From Microbacterium sp. TPD7012 (GTDB lineage: Bacteria > Actinomycetota > Actinomycetes > Actinomycetales > Microbacteriaceae), in contig NZ_QDFV01000003.1 of assembly GCF_003075395.1 (NCBI RefSeq), positions 372,685 through 436,684 of the forward strand: a stretch of DNA of 64,000 bases, written 5' to 3'. The stretch's first letter is position 1. Each line of letters opens with the position of its first letter. The position numbers and the translations under genes are program-made. Under the pieces are notes generated by a model. That model saw only the letters and a program-made list of their open reading frames with translations, was not told the DNA's origin and ran no database searches. This document shows, one piece after another, positions 38,880 to 46,783 of this stretch.

Positions 38880-39540
38880 GTTCTTCGATCCTTCCGTCGG
38901 TGAGAGCGTCCGCGATGATGAGAGGCGGCTCGGTCGCCGCGACGACCTCGTCCACGGTCACGCCGGGGGCGAGCTCCACGAGAACGAGGCCCTGTTCAGT
39001 GATGTCGATGACCGCCAGGTCTGTGATGATCCGGTCGACGACCCCTCGTCCGGTGAGCGGGAGCGAGCAGCTGTCGACGATCTTCGCGCTCCCGTCACGA
39101 GCGACGTGCTCCATCAGCACGATCACGCGGCCGGCCCCGTGCACCAGGTCCATGGCTCCGCCCGGCCCCTTGACCATCTTGCCCGGGATCATCCAGTTGG
39201 CGAGATCGCCGGATGCCGACACCTGCATCGCGCCGAGGATCGCGGCGTCGATCTTCCCGCCGCGGATCATGCCGAAGCTCGCCGCAGAGTCGAAGAACGC
39301 GGATCCCGGCAGGACCGTGACGGTCTCCTTGCCGGCGTTGATGAGGTCGGGGTCGACCGCCTCCTCGCGAGGGTAGGGACCGACGCCGAGGATGCCGTTC
39401 TCCGACTGCAGCACGACGGTGACATCGCCGGGCACGTGGTTCGGCACGAGCGTGGGAAGGCCGATGCCGAGGTTGACATAGGCGCCGTCCTCGAGCTCGG
39501 CGGCGGCCCGTGCGGCCATCTGGTCTCGGGTGAGCGCCAT
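38872..39540 (-). CDS. scoB: 3-oxoacid CoA-transferase subunit B
   Basis: A 222-residue beta subunit of a family I CoA-transferase. The catalytic Glu that forms the glutamyl-CoA thioester is E47 in [12 protein letters not shown]. The N-terminal [14 protein letters not shown] and later [19 protein letters not shown] are standard. It follows the A subunit with a 1-nt gap and overlaps the thiolase start. Together A and B activate acetoacetate, or possibly 3-oxoadipate, with succinyl-CoA. Confidence 0.92.
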   Translation of the reverse strand: MALTRDQMAARAAAELEDGAYVNLGIGLPTLVPNHVPGDVTVVLQSENGILGVGPYPREEAVDPDLINAGKETVTVLPGSAFFDSAASFGMIRGGKIDAAILGAMQVSASGDLANWMIPGKMVKGPGGAMDLVHGAGRVIVLMEHVARDGSAKIVDSCSLPLTGRGVVDRIITDLAVIDITEQGLVLVELAPGVTVDEVVAATEPPLIIADALTDGRIEEHG

Positions 39541-39541
39541 G

Positions 39542-40330
39542 TCAGGCTCCTTCCACGGCGGCAGCAGGATCGAAGACCGTGCGCCGCTCGATGCGCTTGG
39601 GGATGTCGGGGCCGACCTCGACGATGCGATGCACGTAGACGCCCGGCAGATGGATGCTGTCCGGGTCGAGGTCGCCCGGTTCCACGAGTCGCTCGACCTG
39701 CGCGATGCATACGCGACCGGCCATCGCGGCGAGCGGGTTGAAGTTGCGCGCCGCCTTGTTGAAGACGAGGTTGCCGTGGCGGTCGCCGGCGGCGGCGTGC
39801 ACGAGGGAGAAGTCAGTCGTGATGGCCTCCTCGAGGACGAACTCCTTCGGCACGCCGTCCACGTCGAACGTGCGGACGTCCTTCACCGGGGAGGCCACGG
39901 CGATCGATCCGTCCGCGTTGTACCTCCGGGGCAGCCCTCCCTCGGCGACCTGCGTGCCGACCCCGGTCTGGGTGAAGAACGCGGCGATGCCGGAGCCGCC
40001 GGCCCGGAGCTTCTCGGCGAGCGTGCCCTGCGGGGTCAGTTCGAGTTCGAGCTCGCCCGAGAGGAACTGCCGCTCGAACTCCTTGTTCTCGCCGACGTAC
40101 GACGAGGTCATCTTGCGGATGCGCTGTGCCGCAAGCAGGACCCCGAGGCCCCAGTCGTCCACGCCGCAGTTGTTGCTGACGACGCTGAGCCCTTTCGTCC
40201 CCTGCGCGAGCAGAGCCTCGATGAGGGCGATCGGGTTGCCGGAGAGACCGAACCCTCCGACCGCGAGAGATGAACCGTCTGTGATGTCGGAGACGGCCGC
40301 AGCCGCCGATTCCCACTGTTTGTCGATCAC
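39542..40330 (-). CDS. scoA: 3-oxoacid CoA-transferase subunit A
   Basis: A 262-residue alpha subunit. The CoA-binding region is [18 protein letters not shown], and the rest ([18 protein letters not shown], then a central [15 protein letters not shown]) matches the SCOT/PcaI A family. The start is GTG 40330 with AAGGAG upstream, first gene of a three-gene operon read away from the IclR regulator. An upstream continuation of the frame is non-coding. Confidence 0.92.
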   Translation of the reverse strand: MIDKQWESAAAAVSDITDGSSLAVGGFGLSGNPIALIEALLAQGTKGLSVVSNNCGVDDWGLGVLLAAQRIRKMTSSYVGENKEFERQFLSGELELELTPQGTLAEKLRAGGSGIAAFFTQTGVGTQVAEGGLPRRYNADGSIAVASPVKDVRTFDVDGVPKEFVLEEAITTDFSLVHAAAGDRHGNLVFNKAARNFNPLAAMAGRVCIAQVERLVEPGDLDPDSIHLPGVYVHRIVEVGPDIPKRIERRTVFDPAAAVEGA

Positions 40331-40398
40331 GCCTGCTCCTTCGAATACGCGTCCTCGTCCAGCATCCGCCTTTCTCCCCCGACGAGGGAACAACAGTC

Positions 40399-40434
40399 TT
40401 GCGATGTGGGCGATCTCGGAGATAGCGTCCACAT
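40399..40434. promoter_or_regulatory. iclR promoter with overlapping IclR-type operator
   Basis: TTGCGA (40399-40404) and TAGCGT (40423-40428), 18 bp apart, form a plausible promoter ending 7 nt before the IclR ATG. ATGTGG (40404-40409) and CCACAT (40429-40434) are perfect inverted arms of an imperfect 31-bp palindrome lying over that promoter. The site can serve autoregulation and control of the divergent scoA operon. Confidence 0.6.
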
Positions 40435-40435
40435 T

Positions 40436-41224
40436 ATGGAACCGGCATCCCGCACCGTCCCGGGCGCTCAGGCCATCGCCAGAGCCGCCTCCCTGCTGCG
40501 CCTCGTCACGGCGGCCGGCGCCGAGGGAGCTTCTCTGCAGGACCTGGCCCGCGCGGCGGATCTCTCGAGATCGACCGCGCACCGCCTGCTCAGCGCGCTG
40601 AAGGCCGAGGGACTGGTCGATCGAGACGGCGAGAGCACCCGCTGGATGCCGGGGCCCGAGCTCTTCCTCATGGGGTCGGTGGCGGCGGCGAGATACGACG
40701 TCACCGGGCTCGCGCGCGACATCGTTCGCTCGCTGGCCGTCAAGACCGAGGAGAGCGCGTTCTTCTCCGTGCGGCGCGCCGACGAGACGGTGTGCCTGCT
40801 GCGCGAGGAGGGATCGTTCCCGATCCGCTCGTTCGTGCTCAGTGAGGGCGTGCGGTTCCCCCTGGGTGTCGCGAGCGCGGGTCTCGCCATCCTGGCCTTC
40901 CTCCCTGACCACGATGTGGATGCGTACCTCGAACGCCATCCGGAGCTGGAGAGCAGCTGGGGCCGCGCGCACGGAGACCTCCCGCTGCGCACACGGCTGA
41001 CCGAGACGAAGGAGCGCGGCTACGCCGTGAATCCGGGCTTGATCGTGGAGGGCAGCTGGGGCATGGGGGCCGCCGTATTCGATCGCGCAGGTCGCCCGGA
41101 ATGGGCGCTCAGCCTCACCGGTGTGGAGTTCCGCTTCGGCCACGATCGCATCGCCGAACTCGGCCGCACGCTGCTGTCTCACGCGCACCAGCTGTCGGCG
41201 CGCATCGCGACCGCTCGGCGGTGA
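40436..41224 (+). CDS. IclR-family transcriptional regulator
   Basis: A 262-residue regulator with an N-terminal winged helix (AIARAASLLRLVTAAGAEGASLQDLARAADLSRSTAHRLLSALKAEGLV) and a C-terminal effector domain carrying FPLGVASAGLAILAFL. It is divergent from scoA-scoB-thiolase, which it likely controls in response to a ketone body or an aromatic breakdown product. ATG 40436 stands 7 nt after a TAGCGT hexamer with no ribosome site, suggesting a leaderless mRNA; an upstream in-frame ATG at 40406 lies inside the promoter. Confidence 0.9.
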   Translation: MEPASRTVPGAQAIARAASLLRLVTAAGAEGASLQDLARAADLSRSTAHRLLSALKAEGLVDRDGESTRWMPGPELFLMGSVAAARYDVTGLARDIVRSLAVKTEESAFFSVRRADETVCLLREEGSFPIRSFVLSEGVRFPLGVASAGLAILAFLPDHDVDAYLERHPELESSWGRAHGDLPLRTRLTETKERGYAVNPGLIVEGSWGMGAAVFDRAGRPEWALSLTGVEFRFGHDRIAELGRTLLSHAHQLSARIATARR

Positions 41225-41234
41225 GAACCCGATA

Positions 41235-41264
41235 CATACCAACAGGTATATACTTGCTGGTATG
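41235..41264. promoter_or_regulatory. MarR operator, near-perfect 30-bp palindrome over the start
   Basis: The arms CATACCA and TGGTATG flank a centre GTATATAC; 26 of 30 positions are symmetric. The palindrome includes TATACT (41249-41254), a good -10 hexamer 7 nt before the MarR ATG, and the right arm covers that ATG. Bound repressor would block transcription of marR and the coupled MFS gene. Confidence 0.8.
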
Positions 41265-41699
41265 AATCGTTCGGAAGTGATCCCTTCGCTCGTGCTCTCC
41301 GGCTACGCGCTCGGGCGCATCGCCGCGCAGGATGCCGGCAACGATGCACCGGCCGCCCAGTGGCGCGTGCTGAGTCTCCTGGAACAGGCGGGAGCACAGC
41401 GCGTCGGCACTCTCGCTTCCGCCGCGCGCACGACGCAGCCCGGCATGACGCGCCTGATCGGCGGACTCGAGCGGGACGGACTCGTGCGACGCTCCCCCGA
41501 CCCGGACGATTCACGGGCCATCGTCGTCGACATCACGGTGCACGGCGCCGACACGCTCTCCGCGTGGCGTCGGGAGTTCCGCGAGACGCTCGCTCCGCGC
41601 TTCGCGGGCCTGAGCGACGACGACTGGAGCGCCCTCAGCCGAGCGGCCGAGATCCTCGCCGCGCACACCACCCCCGACTCGACAGGAGAAGCACGGTGA
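41262..41699 (+). CDS. MarR-family transcriptional regulator
   Basis: A 145-residue winged-helix repressor. RVLSLLEQAGAQRVGTLASAARTTQPGMTRLIGGLERDGLVRRSPDPDDSRAIVVDIT is the canonical recognition helix and wing. The coding start lies inside a 30-bp palindrome, so it should repress itself. Its TGA stop overlaps the GTG of the MFS gene (GTGA), giving a regulator-exporter pair made from one message, as in many drug-response loci. The inducer is unknown. Confidence 0.92.
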   Translation: MNRSEVIPSLVLSGYALGRIAAQDAGNDAPAAQWRVLSLLEQAGAQRVGTLASAARTTQPGMTRLIGGLERDGLVRRSPDPDDSRAIVVDITVHGADTLSAWRREFRETLAPRFAGLSDDDWSALSRAAEILAAHTTPDSTGEAR

Positions 41700-42925
41700 A
41701 CACCCCCGCCACCACCTCGGTATGGAAGCAGCCCGCGCAGGTCTGGGCCGTCGCGTTCGCCTGCGTCGTCGCCTTCATGGGCATCGGGCTCGTCGACCCG
41801 ATCCTCCCGGCGATCGCCGAGTCCCTCAAGGCCTCGCCGGTCGAGACCGAGCTACTCTTCACGAGCTACCTGCTGGTGACGGGGCTGGCGATGCTCGTGA
41901 CGAGCTGGATCTCCAGCCGGATCGGCGCCAAGGCCACACTCCTGATCGGGCTGGCGCTGATCGTCGCCTTCTCGCTCCTCTGCGCGCTCAGCGGCAGCGT
42001 CGATGCCGTCATCGGGTTCCGTGCGGGTTGGGGACTCGGCAACGCGCTCTTCATCTCCACGGCCCTCGCCACGATCGTCGGGGCGGCATCCGGCGGCAGC
42101 AGCGCGGCCATCATCCTGTATGAGGCCGCCCTCGGACTCGGCATCGCGATCGGTCCACTCCTCGGCGGCATCCTCGGCGAGCAGAGCTGGCGCGGGCCGT
42201 TCTTCGGCGTCGTCGCGCTCATGGCCATCGCCTTCGTCGCCGTGCTGGTGCTCCTGCGCGGTCCCGGTGAGAAGCGTCAGCCGGTGCCCTTCTCGGCGCC
42301 GTTCACCGCGTTGCGTCGGCCCGCGCTCGCGATCCTCGCGGTCGCCGCCCTGTTCTACAACATCGGATTCTTCGTCCTCCTGGCGTTCTCGCCGTTCCCG
42401 CTCGGATTCGGAGCGCTCGGCATCGGGTTCACGTTCTTCGGCTGGGGTGTCGCCCTCGCGGTCACGAGCGTCTGGGTCGCTCCCGTCCTGATGCGTCGGA
42501 TGCCGCGGACCCGCATCATCCTCATCGTGCTGCCGCTGCTCGCGCTCGATCTCGTGGCCGCCGGGCTCGTCGTCGGAAGCGCCGGCGCCCTGGTCGCCTG
42601 CATCGTGATCGGCGGGCTGCTGCTCGGTGTGATGAACACCGTCCTGACGGAGGCCGTGATGGAGGCGACCGACCTCCCCCGCTCCGTGGCGTCGTCGGCC
42701 TACTCGGCCGTCCGCTTCCTGGGCGGCGCCATGGCTCCGCCGATCGCCGCGCTGCTGTGGCACGCGTTCAACGCGACGGTGCCGTATCTCTTCGCCGCCG
42801 TGTCCGTGCTGCTCGCCGCCCTCACGGTGTTCCTCGGGCGGCGCGTGCTCGCGCACATCGATGACGAGCCATCAGATGCGGCTGCCGAAGACGCCGAGGC
42901 GATCCTGATCGGTGATGCCGCCTGA
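41696..42925 (+). CDS. MFS exporter (DHA1-like) coupled to marR
   Basis: A 409-residue transporter with 12 helices. Helix 1 carries VVAFMGIGLVDPILPAIAESL, a DHA1-type motif, and the loop between helices 2 and 3 is SSRIGAKATLLIG. The start is GTG 41696, overlapping the marR stop with AGGAGAAG upstream. The C-terminal tail is acidic (DDEPSDAAAEDAE). It probably exports the compound sensed by the MarR protein. Confidence 0.88.
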   Translation: MNTPATTSVWKQPAQVWAVAFACVVAFMGIGLVDPILPAIAESLKASPVETELLFTSYLLVTGLAMLVTSWISSRIGAKATLLIGLALIVAFSLLCALSGSVDAVIGFRAGWGLGNALFISTALATIVGAASGGSSAAIILYEAALGLGIAIGPLLGGILGEQSWRGPFFGVVALMAIAFVAVLVLLRGPGEKRQPVPFSAPFTALRRPALAILAVAALFYNIGFFVLLAFSPFPLGFGALGIGFTFFGWGVALAVTSVWVAPVLMRRMPRTRIILIVLPLLALDLVAAGLVVGSAGALVACIVIGGLLLGVMNTVLTEAVMEATDLPRSVASSAYSAVRFLGGAMAPPIAALLWHAFNATVPYLFAAVSVLLAALTVFLGRRVLAHIDDEPSDAAAEDAEAILIGDAA

Positions 42926-42956
42926 GACGCTCGTCGGGCTTCGCTACGGTGGAGCG

Positions 42957-43439
42957 ATGAGCGATGCCTCCTCCCTCCCCGAACGCAGCGTCATCGTGCA
43001 CCGTCACCTGACGGATGCCGGCGTGGACACCGAGATCCGCGTCCTCCCCGACTCTGCTCGCACCGCGGTCGAAGCCGCGTCCGCGATCGGCTGCGAGGTC
43101 GCCGCGATCGCCAACAGCCTCGTGTTCCTCGCCGACGGCGCACCGGTACTGGTGATGACGAGCGGCGGACACCGTGCCGATCTCGTGGTGCTGGCCCGGA
43201 ACATCGGCGCCGCGGAGATCGTGATGGCACCGGCATCCGTCGTCCGGTCTGCCACGGGCCAGGCGATCGGCGGAGTCGCTCCGGTGGGTCACCCTGCCGC
43301 TCTGCGCACCTTCGTCGACGAGGACCTGCAGCGGTTCGACGTGATCTGGGCCGCAGCCGGACACCCGCACACGGTCATGCCGCTGACCTTCGACGAACTC
43401 CGTCGGATCACCGACGGTCAGGTCATCACGGTCGTGTGA
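42957..43439 (+). CDS. YbaK/EbsC-family aminoacyl-tRNA deacylase
   Basis: A 160-residue protein of the YbaK/ProX fold, which hydrolyses mischarged aminoacyl-tRNA. The family core is visible as EVAAIANSLVFLADGAPVLVMTSGGHRAD and QAIGGVAPVGHP, including the conserved GGxxPxGH pattern. Whether it edits Cys-tRNA(Pro) or another product is unclear. ATG 42957 has GGTGGAG upstream and also a TACGGT hexamer 6 nt before it. A longer frame from 42912 is unlikely. Confidence 0.88.
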   Translation: MSDASSLPERSVIVHRHLTDAGVDTEIRVLPDSARTAVEAASAIGCEVAAIANSLVFLADGAPVLVMTSGGHRADLVVLARNIGAAEIVMAPASVVRSATGQAIGGVAPVGHPAALRTFVDEDLQRFDVIWAAAGHPHTVMPLTFDELRRITDGQVITVV

Positions 43440-43440
43440 G

Positions 43441-43851
43441 TCACTTCACCGTGACTTCGATCTTCGCCGTCTTCTGATCTTCCGGGTCCTCCGGGATCTC
43501 CCCACGGAAGCGGTACTCGAACTCGATCACGGTCGTCCCCTCCCCCGCCGGCGCGAATCGGTACGTGACCTCGCTGGGCGCACCGGTCATGCCGTCCTCG
43601 CCGAGATAGCGCGAGCGCTCCTCCCCGCGGCCGAGTACAGCGGCATCGGGCTCCTGCGTGATCTCCCAGTCCTCACCCACCGAGGAGTTGACCTCGCCGA
43701 AGTCGATGACGAGCGCCTCACCCGGGGCGAGAGTGACGGAGTCCGCCGTGTGGTCGATGACCTTCTCAGCCGCGCCGGCGCAGGACGCGAGTCCCGCTGC
43801 AACGGCGATCGCGCCGACCAGGATCACTGCGGACCGAATGAATCCGTGCAT
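43441..43851 (-). CDS. Lipoprotein, degenerate chagasin-like fold suspected
   Basis: A 136-residue secreted lipoprotein. The signal peptide ends in lipobox LASC, with C24 as the lipidated residue. The mature part shows an order reminiscent of chagasin (I42) cysteine-protease inhibitors: GEALVIDFGEVNSSVGEDWEI stands where the NPTTGYxW loop would be, then GAPSEVTYRF, and FEYRFRGE in place of the RPW loop. The key inhibitor residues are changed, so inhibition is doubtful. The fold assignment is my inference from pattern alone. Confidence 0.7.
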   Translation of the reverse strand: MHGFIRSAVILVGAIAVAAGLASCAGAAEKVIDHTADSVTLAPGEALVIDFGEVNSSVGEDWEITQEPDAAVLGRGEERSRYLGEDGMTGAPSEVTYRFAPAGEGTTVIEFEYRFRGEIPEDPEDQKTAKIEVTVK

Positions 43852-43895
43852 CGCACTCCCCCTCCGAGATGAGGATCACGGTATCGCATGTCGCG

Positions 43896-44264
43896 TCAGA
43901 GGAGCGGCGCGAACGATGCGGGGACCGTCACGTTCGGCGGGACCCCGATGAACAGGGGCGCGACCTGTTCCGGCGTGTAACCGGCGATGCCGCAGCCGAC
44001 CGGTGTGAGCAGGAACCGCAGTTCCGGGTGCACCGACGCATAGGCGATGAAGGCGCGCGCCTCGCTCTCGAGCACGTCCAGCCCGCTCATCGTGTCGATC
44101 GCGTAGGTCTGACCGTGGCGCCCGTTGCCCTCACCCCACACCGCGCCGAACCTCTCATGGGCGATGCGCGCCGCGCCGCCGCCATGCAGGCCTCCCGCAT
44201 TCGAACCGAACACGAAGACCTCATCCGGACGCAGCTCGGAGATGCGCTCAGGGGTGGTTTCCAT
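43896..44264 (-). CDS. Small macro-like conserved protein
   Basis: A 122-residue soluble protein with strongly patterned glycine loops: VFVFGSNAGGLHGGGAARIA near the start and LLTPVGCGIAGYTPEQVAPLF near the end, with QTYAIDTM in the middle. These resemble the ADP-ribose-binding loops of macro-domain-like proteins, some found in phages. No enzyme activity can be assigned. It lies between a lipoprotein gene and tRNA-Lys on the same strand. Confidence 0.75.
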   Translation of the reverse strand: METTPERISELRPDEVFVFGSNAGGLHGGGAARIAHERFGAVWGEGNGRHGQTYAIDTMSGLDVLESEARAFIAYASVHPELRFLLTPVGCGIAGYTPEQVAPLFIGVPPNVTVPASFAPLL

Positions 44265-44295
44265 AGCGGAACACTACGCCGCAGCCGCGAAAGCA

Positions 44296-44330
44296 GAAAA
44301 GCCCCGGAAACTGGCGAGAGTTTCCGAGGC
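44296..44330 (-). terminator. Terminator of tRNA-Lys
   Basis: On the minus strand GCCTCGGAAACT pairs with AGTTTCCGGGGC, followed by TTTT. It begins 8 nt after the tRNA 3' end. Confidence 0.88.
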
Positions 44331-44337
44331 TGATCCG

Positions 44338-44410
44338 TGCACCCCCTCGGACTTGAACCGAGAACCCACTGATTAAGAGTCAGTTGCTCTGCCGATTGAG
44401 CTAGAGGTGC
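44338..44410 (-). tRNA. tRNA-Lys (CUU)
   Basis: The minus-strand cloverleaf begins GCACCTC and pairs with GGGGTGC. Anticodon stem ACTGA/TCAGT closes loop CTCTTAA, giving anticodon CUU for AAG codons. The T-loop is GGTTCAAGTCC, the discriminator is A, and CCA is not encoded. Confidence 0.95.
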
Positions 44411-44564
44411 GTGGCCCGGGATGACCCCGACCGAGGAATTACATTACCAGCCGATGGGCCCGAGGCGAAATCGAGGTCACCCCGGGCGTGGCAGACGCCG
44501 GACGGGCCCGAAACCTGGCGGAACGTCCCTCTGGCCGCCTCGCACGAACGACTATTCTGGGACC

Positions 44565-45362
44565 GTGACCGCCTCCCCCAGCGACGACCTCCTCACCCGC
44601 GACCTCGAGCTCGCGCTCCGCCTCGCGGATGCCGCCGATGCCCAGTCGCTCCCGCGTTTCGACTCCGCGGACCTCGAGATCTCGACGAAGGCCGACAACT
44701 CGCACGTGACCGACGCCGACCTCGCGACCGAGCGCGCGATCCGCGGCATCCTCGAGGCCGAGCGCCCCGACGACGGCATCTTCGGCGAGGAGTTCGGAGC
44801 GCAGGGCAGCACGCAGCGCCAGTGGATCATCGACCCGATCGACGGCACGGCGAACTTCCTCCGTGGCGTCCCGCTGTGGGGCACGATGATCGCCCTCGCG
44901 ATCGACGGAGTCCCCCAGGTCGGGGTCGTGAGCATGCCGGCGTTCGGGCGACGCTGGTGGGCGTCCACGGGCAACGGCGCATGGACGTCGACCCCCGAAG
45001 GGCCCCGACGGATCCAGGCGTCCTCAGTGGCCGCACTGGACGATGCCAGCGTCAGCTTCCAGAGCATCGCGCAGTGGTCGCGCGCCGGACACCGCGATGC
45101 GCTCCTCACGCTCGCGGATCACGTCTGGCGCGATCGCGCGTACGGCGACGTCTACGCCTACATGCTCCTGGCCGAGGGCCGCATCGACATGGTCGCCGAG
45201 TTCGACGTCAAGGAGTACGACATCGCGGCAGCCGTCCCGATCGTCCGGGAAGCGGGCGGACGCATGACGTCGTTCGACGGCGAGGACACGATCTCCGCCC
45301 GCTCGACCCTCGCCACCAACGGCGTCCTCCACGATGCCTTCCTGACGCTCCTGCACGACTGA
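44565..45362 (+). CDS. hisN: Histidinol-phosphatase, inositol-monophosphatase fold
   Basis: A 265-residue Mg-dependent phosphatase. Metal and phosphate motifs are GEEFG (E75/E76), IIDPIDGTANF (D90, D93) and DVKEYDIAAAVPIVREAGG. The pattern best fits the HisN type that performs the histidinol-phosphate step in actinobacteria; inositol monophosphatase activity is an alternative. GTG 44565 is used because TATTCT lies 6 nt before it and no ribosome site is present. An upstream in-frame ATG at 44421 lies next to the tRNA and is unlikely. Confidence 0.85.
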   Translation: MTASPSDDLLTRDLELALRLADAADAQSLPRFDSADLEISTKADNSHVTDADLATERAIRGILEAERPDDGIFGEEFGAQGSTQRQWIIDPIDGTANFLRGVPLWGTMIALAIDGVPQVGVVSMPAFGRRWWASTGNGAWTSTPEGPRRIQASSVAALDDASVSFQSIAQWSRAGHRDALLTLADHVWRDRAYGDVYAYMLLAEGRIDMVAEFDVKEYDIAAAVPIVREAGGRMTSFDGEDTISARSTLATNGVLHDAFLTLLHD

Positions 45363-45381
45363 TCGGACTGCGAGGCCCGCC

Positions 45382-45951
45382 ATGCTCCGCCGCATCATCT
45401 CCGCCGTCGCCGGTGGGCTGGTGGCGCTCGGCGCACTGGCAGCCTGTGCGGCGCCGTCGGATCCGCCGGCCTCCTCGCCCTCCGCGTCGACGGCGAGGAC
45501 ACCTGACACGGACGGTGGTCCGACGGGCTCCCCCTCCGCGACCGCACCGGGCGAGGAGATCTCCTGCGAGACGATGATCTCGCCGGGAACGGTGGACGCG
45601 CTCTCGGCGGCCGGATGGACCGCGCAGCCGAAGGAGTTCGTGATCGGCGGCGTCGAACTCACCGCCGGAATGCTGTGCTTCTGGGCGGACTACTCGGTCG
45701 GCTCCGACCACGGACAGCTCTACGGGTGGTCGCCGATCACCGCCGACCAGGCCGCCGAGGCCCAGGAGGCACTGGCTGCCGGCAAGTGGCGCCGTGAGGA
45801 GGGCCCGCAGGGCGTGTACTTCACCGAGGACCCCGAGTACTCGATGGGCACCGACGACGACGGCTACGGCATGACCTACCTGTTCGGCGACGGCTGGGTG
45901 AAGGTGTCCGACACCCGGCAGGGTCTCATCCTCGTCACCTGGTCCGGCTGA
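45382..45951 (+). CDS. Lipoprotein, unknown function
   Basis: A 189-residue secreted lipoprotein. Signal peptide MLRRIISAVAGGLVALG ends in lipobox LAAC with C22 lipidated. A Ser/Pro/Thr-rich linker of ~35 residues follows, then a compact domain with two cysteines (ISCETM, MLCFWADYS) and several Trp. No family is recognised. It starts 19 nt after the hisN-like stop and converges with the siderophore ATPase gene. Confidence 0.75.
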   Translation: MLRRIISAVAGGLVALGALAACAAPSDPPASSPSASTARTPDTDGGPTGSPSATAPGEEISCETMISPGTVDALSAAGWTAQPKEFVIGGVELTAGMLCFWADYSVGSDHGQLYGWSPITADQAAEAQEALAAGKWRREEGPQGVYFTEDPEYSMGTDDDGYGMTYLFGDGWVKVSDTRQGLILVTWSG

Positions 45952-45970
45952 ACCGAACGCCTCCGTGCGC

Positions 45971-46783
45971 TCAGCGATCCTCCGCGGAGCGCACACGACC
46001 GATCGGCACGACACTGGGCTTGCCGGTGATCGGATCGGGCACGACCACGCACGGGAGGCCGAAGACCTCCTCGACGAGCTCAGCGGTCACGATGTCGGAC
46101 GGGCGTCCCTCCGCCACCACCTCGCCGTCCTTCATCGCGATGAGGTGCGTGGCATAGCGGGCGGCGTGATTCAGATCGTGCAGGACCGCGACCAGCGTGC
46201 TCCCTCCCTCGTGCAGGTCGGTCAGCAGCTCGAGGAGCTCGATCTGATGTGCGATGTCGAGGAACGTCGTCGGCTCATCGAGGAGCAGGAGCGGCGTCTG
46301 CTGCGCGAGGACCATCGCGACCCAGACCCGCTGGCGCTGTCCTCCCGAGAGCTCGTCGACGAGTCGTGCGGAGAGCTCCGTGATCCCGGTCGCCGCCATC
46401 GCCTCGTCGACCGCGGTCTGATCGTCGTCCGACCACGGTCGCATCAACGTCTGGTGGGGATATCGACCTCGCGCCACGAGGTCCGACACGCGGATGCCGT
46501 CCGGGGCGAGCGAACTCTGCGGGAGGAGACCGACCCGGCGCGCGACCTCCTTGGCGCGGTAGCTGTGGATCTCCTTCCCGTCGAGGACCACATCGCCCTT
46601 CTCCGGCCGGATGAGGCGCGAGAGCGCACGCAGCAGCGTGGACTTGCCGCAGGCATTGGGACCGACGATCACCGTGAAGGAGCCGTCGGGAATCGCGACG
46701 GTCAGGTCGGTGGAGATCGTCCTGCGGTCGTAGCCGATCGTCACCCCTTCGGCGTGCAGACGGGTCGAGGGCTTTCCGGTCAT
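45971..46783 (-). CDS. Ferric-siderophore ABC transporter ATPase (FecE/FepC-like)
   Basis: A 270-residue ABC ATPase. Walker A is GPNACGKST at 41-49, the signature LSGGQ at 145-149, and Walker B LLLLDEP at 165-171. VLHDLNHAARYATHLIAMKDGEVVAEG is typical of iron-siderophore/B12 importers. It is the last gene of a four-gene operon, overlapping the preceding permease by 4 nt, and energises uptake through the two FecCD permeases. Confidence 0.95.
   Translation of the reverse strand: MTGKPSTRLHAEGVTIGYDRRTISTDLTVAIPDGSFTVIVGPNACGKSTLLRALSRLIRPEKGDVVLDGKEIHSYRAKEVARRVGLLPQSSLAPDGIRVSDLVARGRYPHQTLMRPWSDDDQTAVDEAMAATGITELSARLVDELSGGQRQRVWVAMVLAQQTPLLLLDEPTTFLDIAHQIELLELLTDLHEGGSTLVAVLHDLNHAARYATHLIAMKDGEVVAEGRPSDIVTAELVEEVFGLPCVVVPDPITGKPSVVPIGRVRSAEDR

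Noticed and set aside
37680..41224. Beta-ketoadipate (pcaIJF-pcaR) cluster
   Set aside because: The thiolase has VNKVCLSGL, closer to acetoacetyl-CoA thiolases, and no other pca gene is nearby; kept only as a second option.
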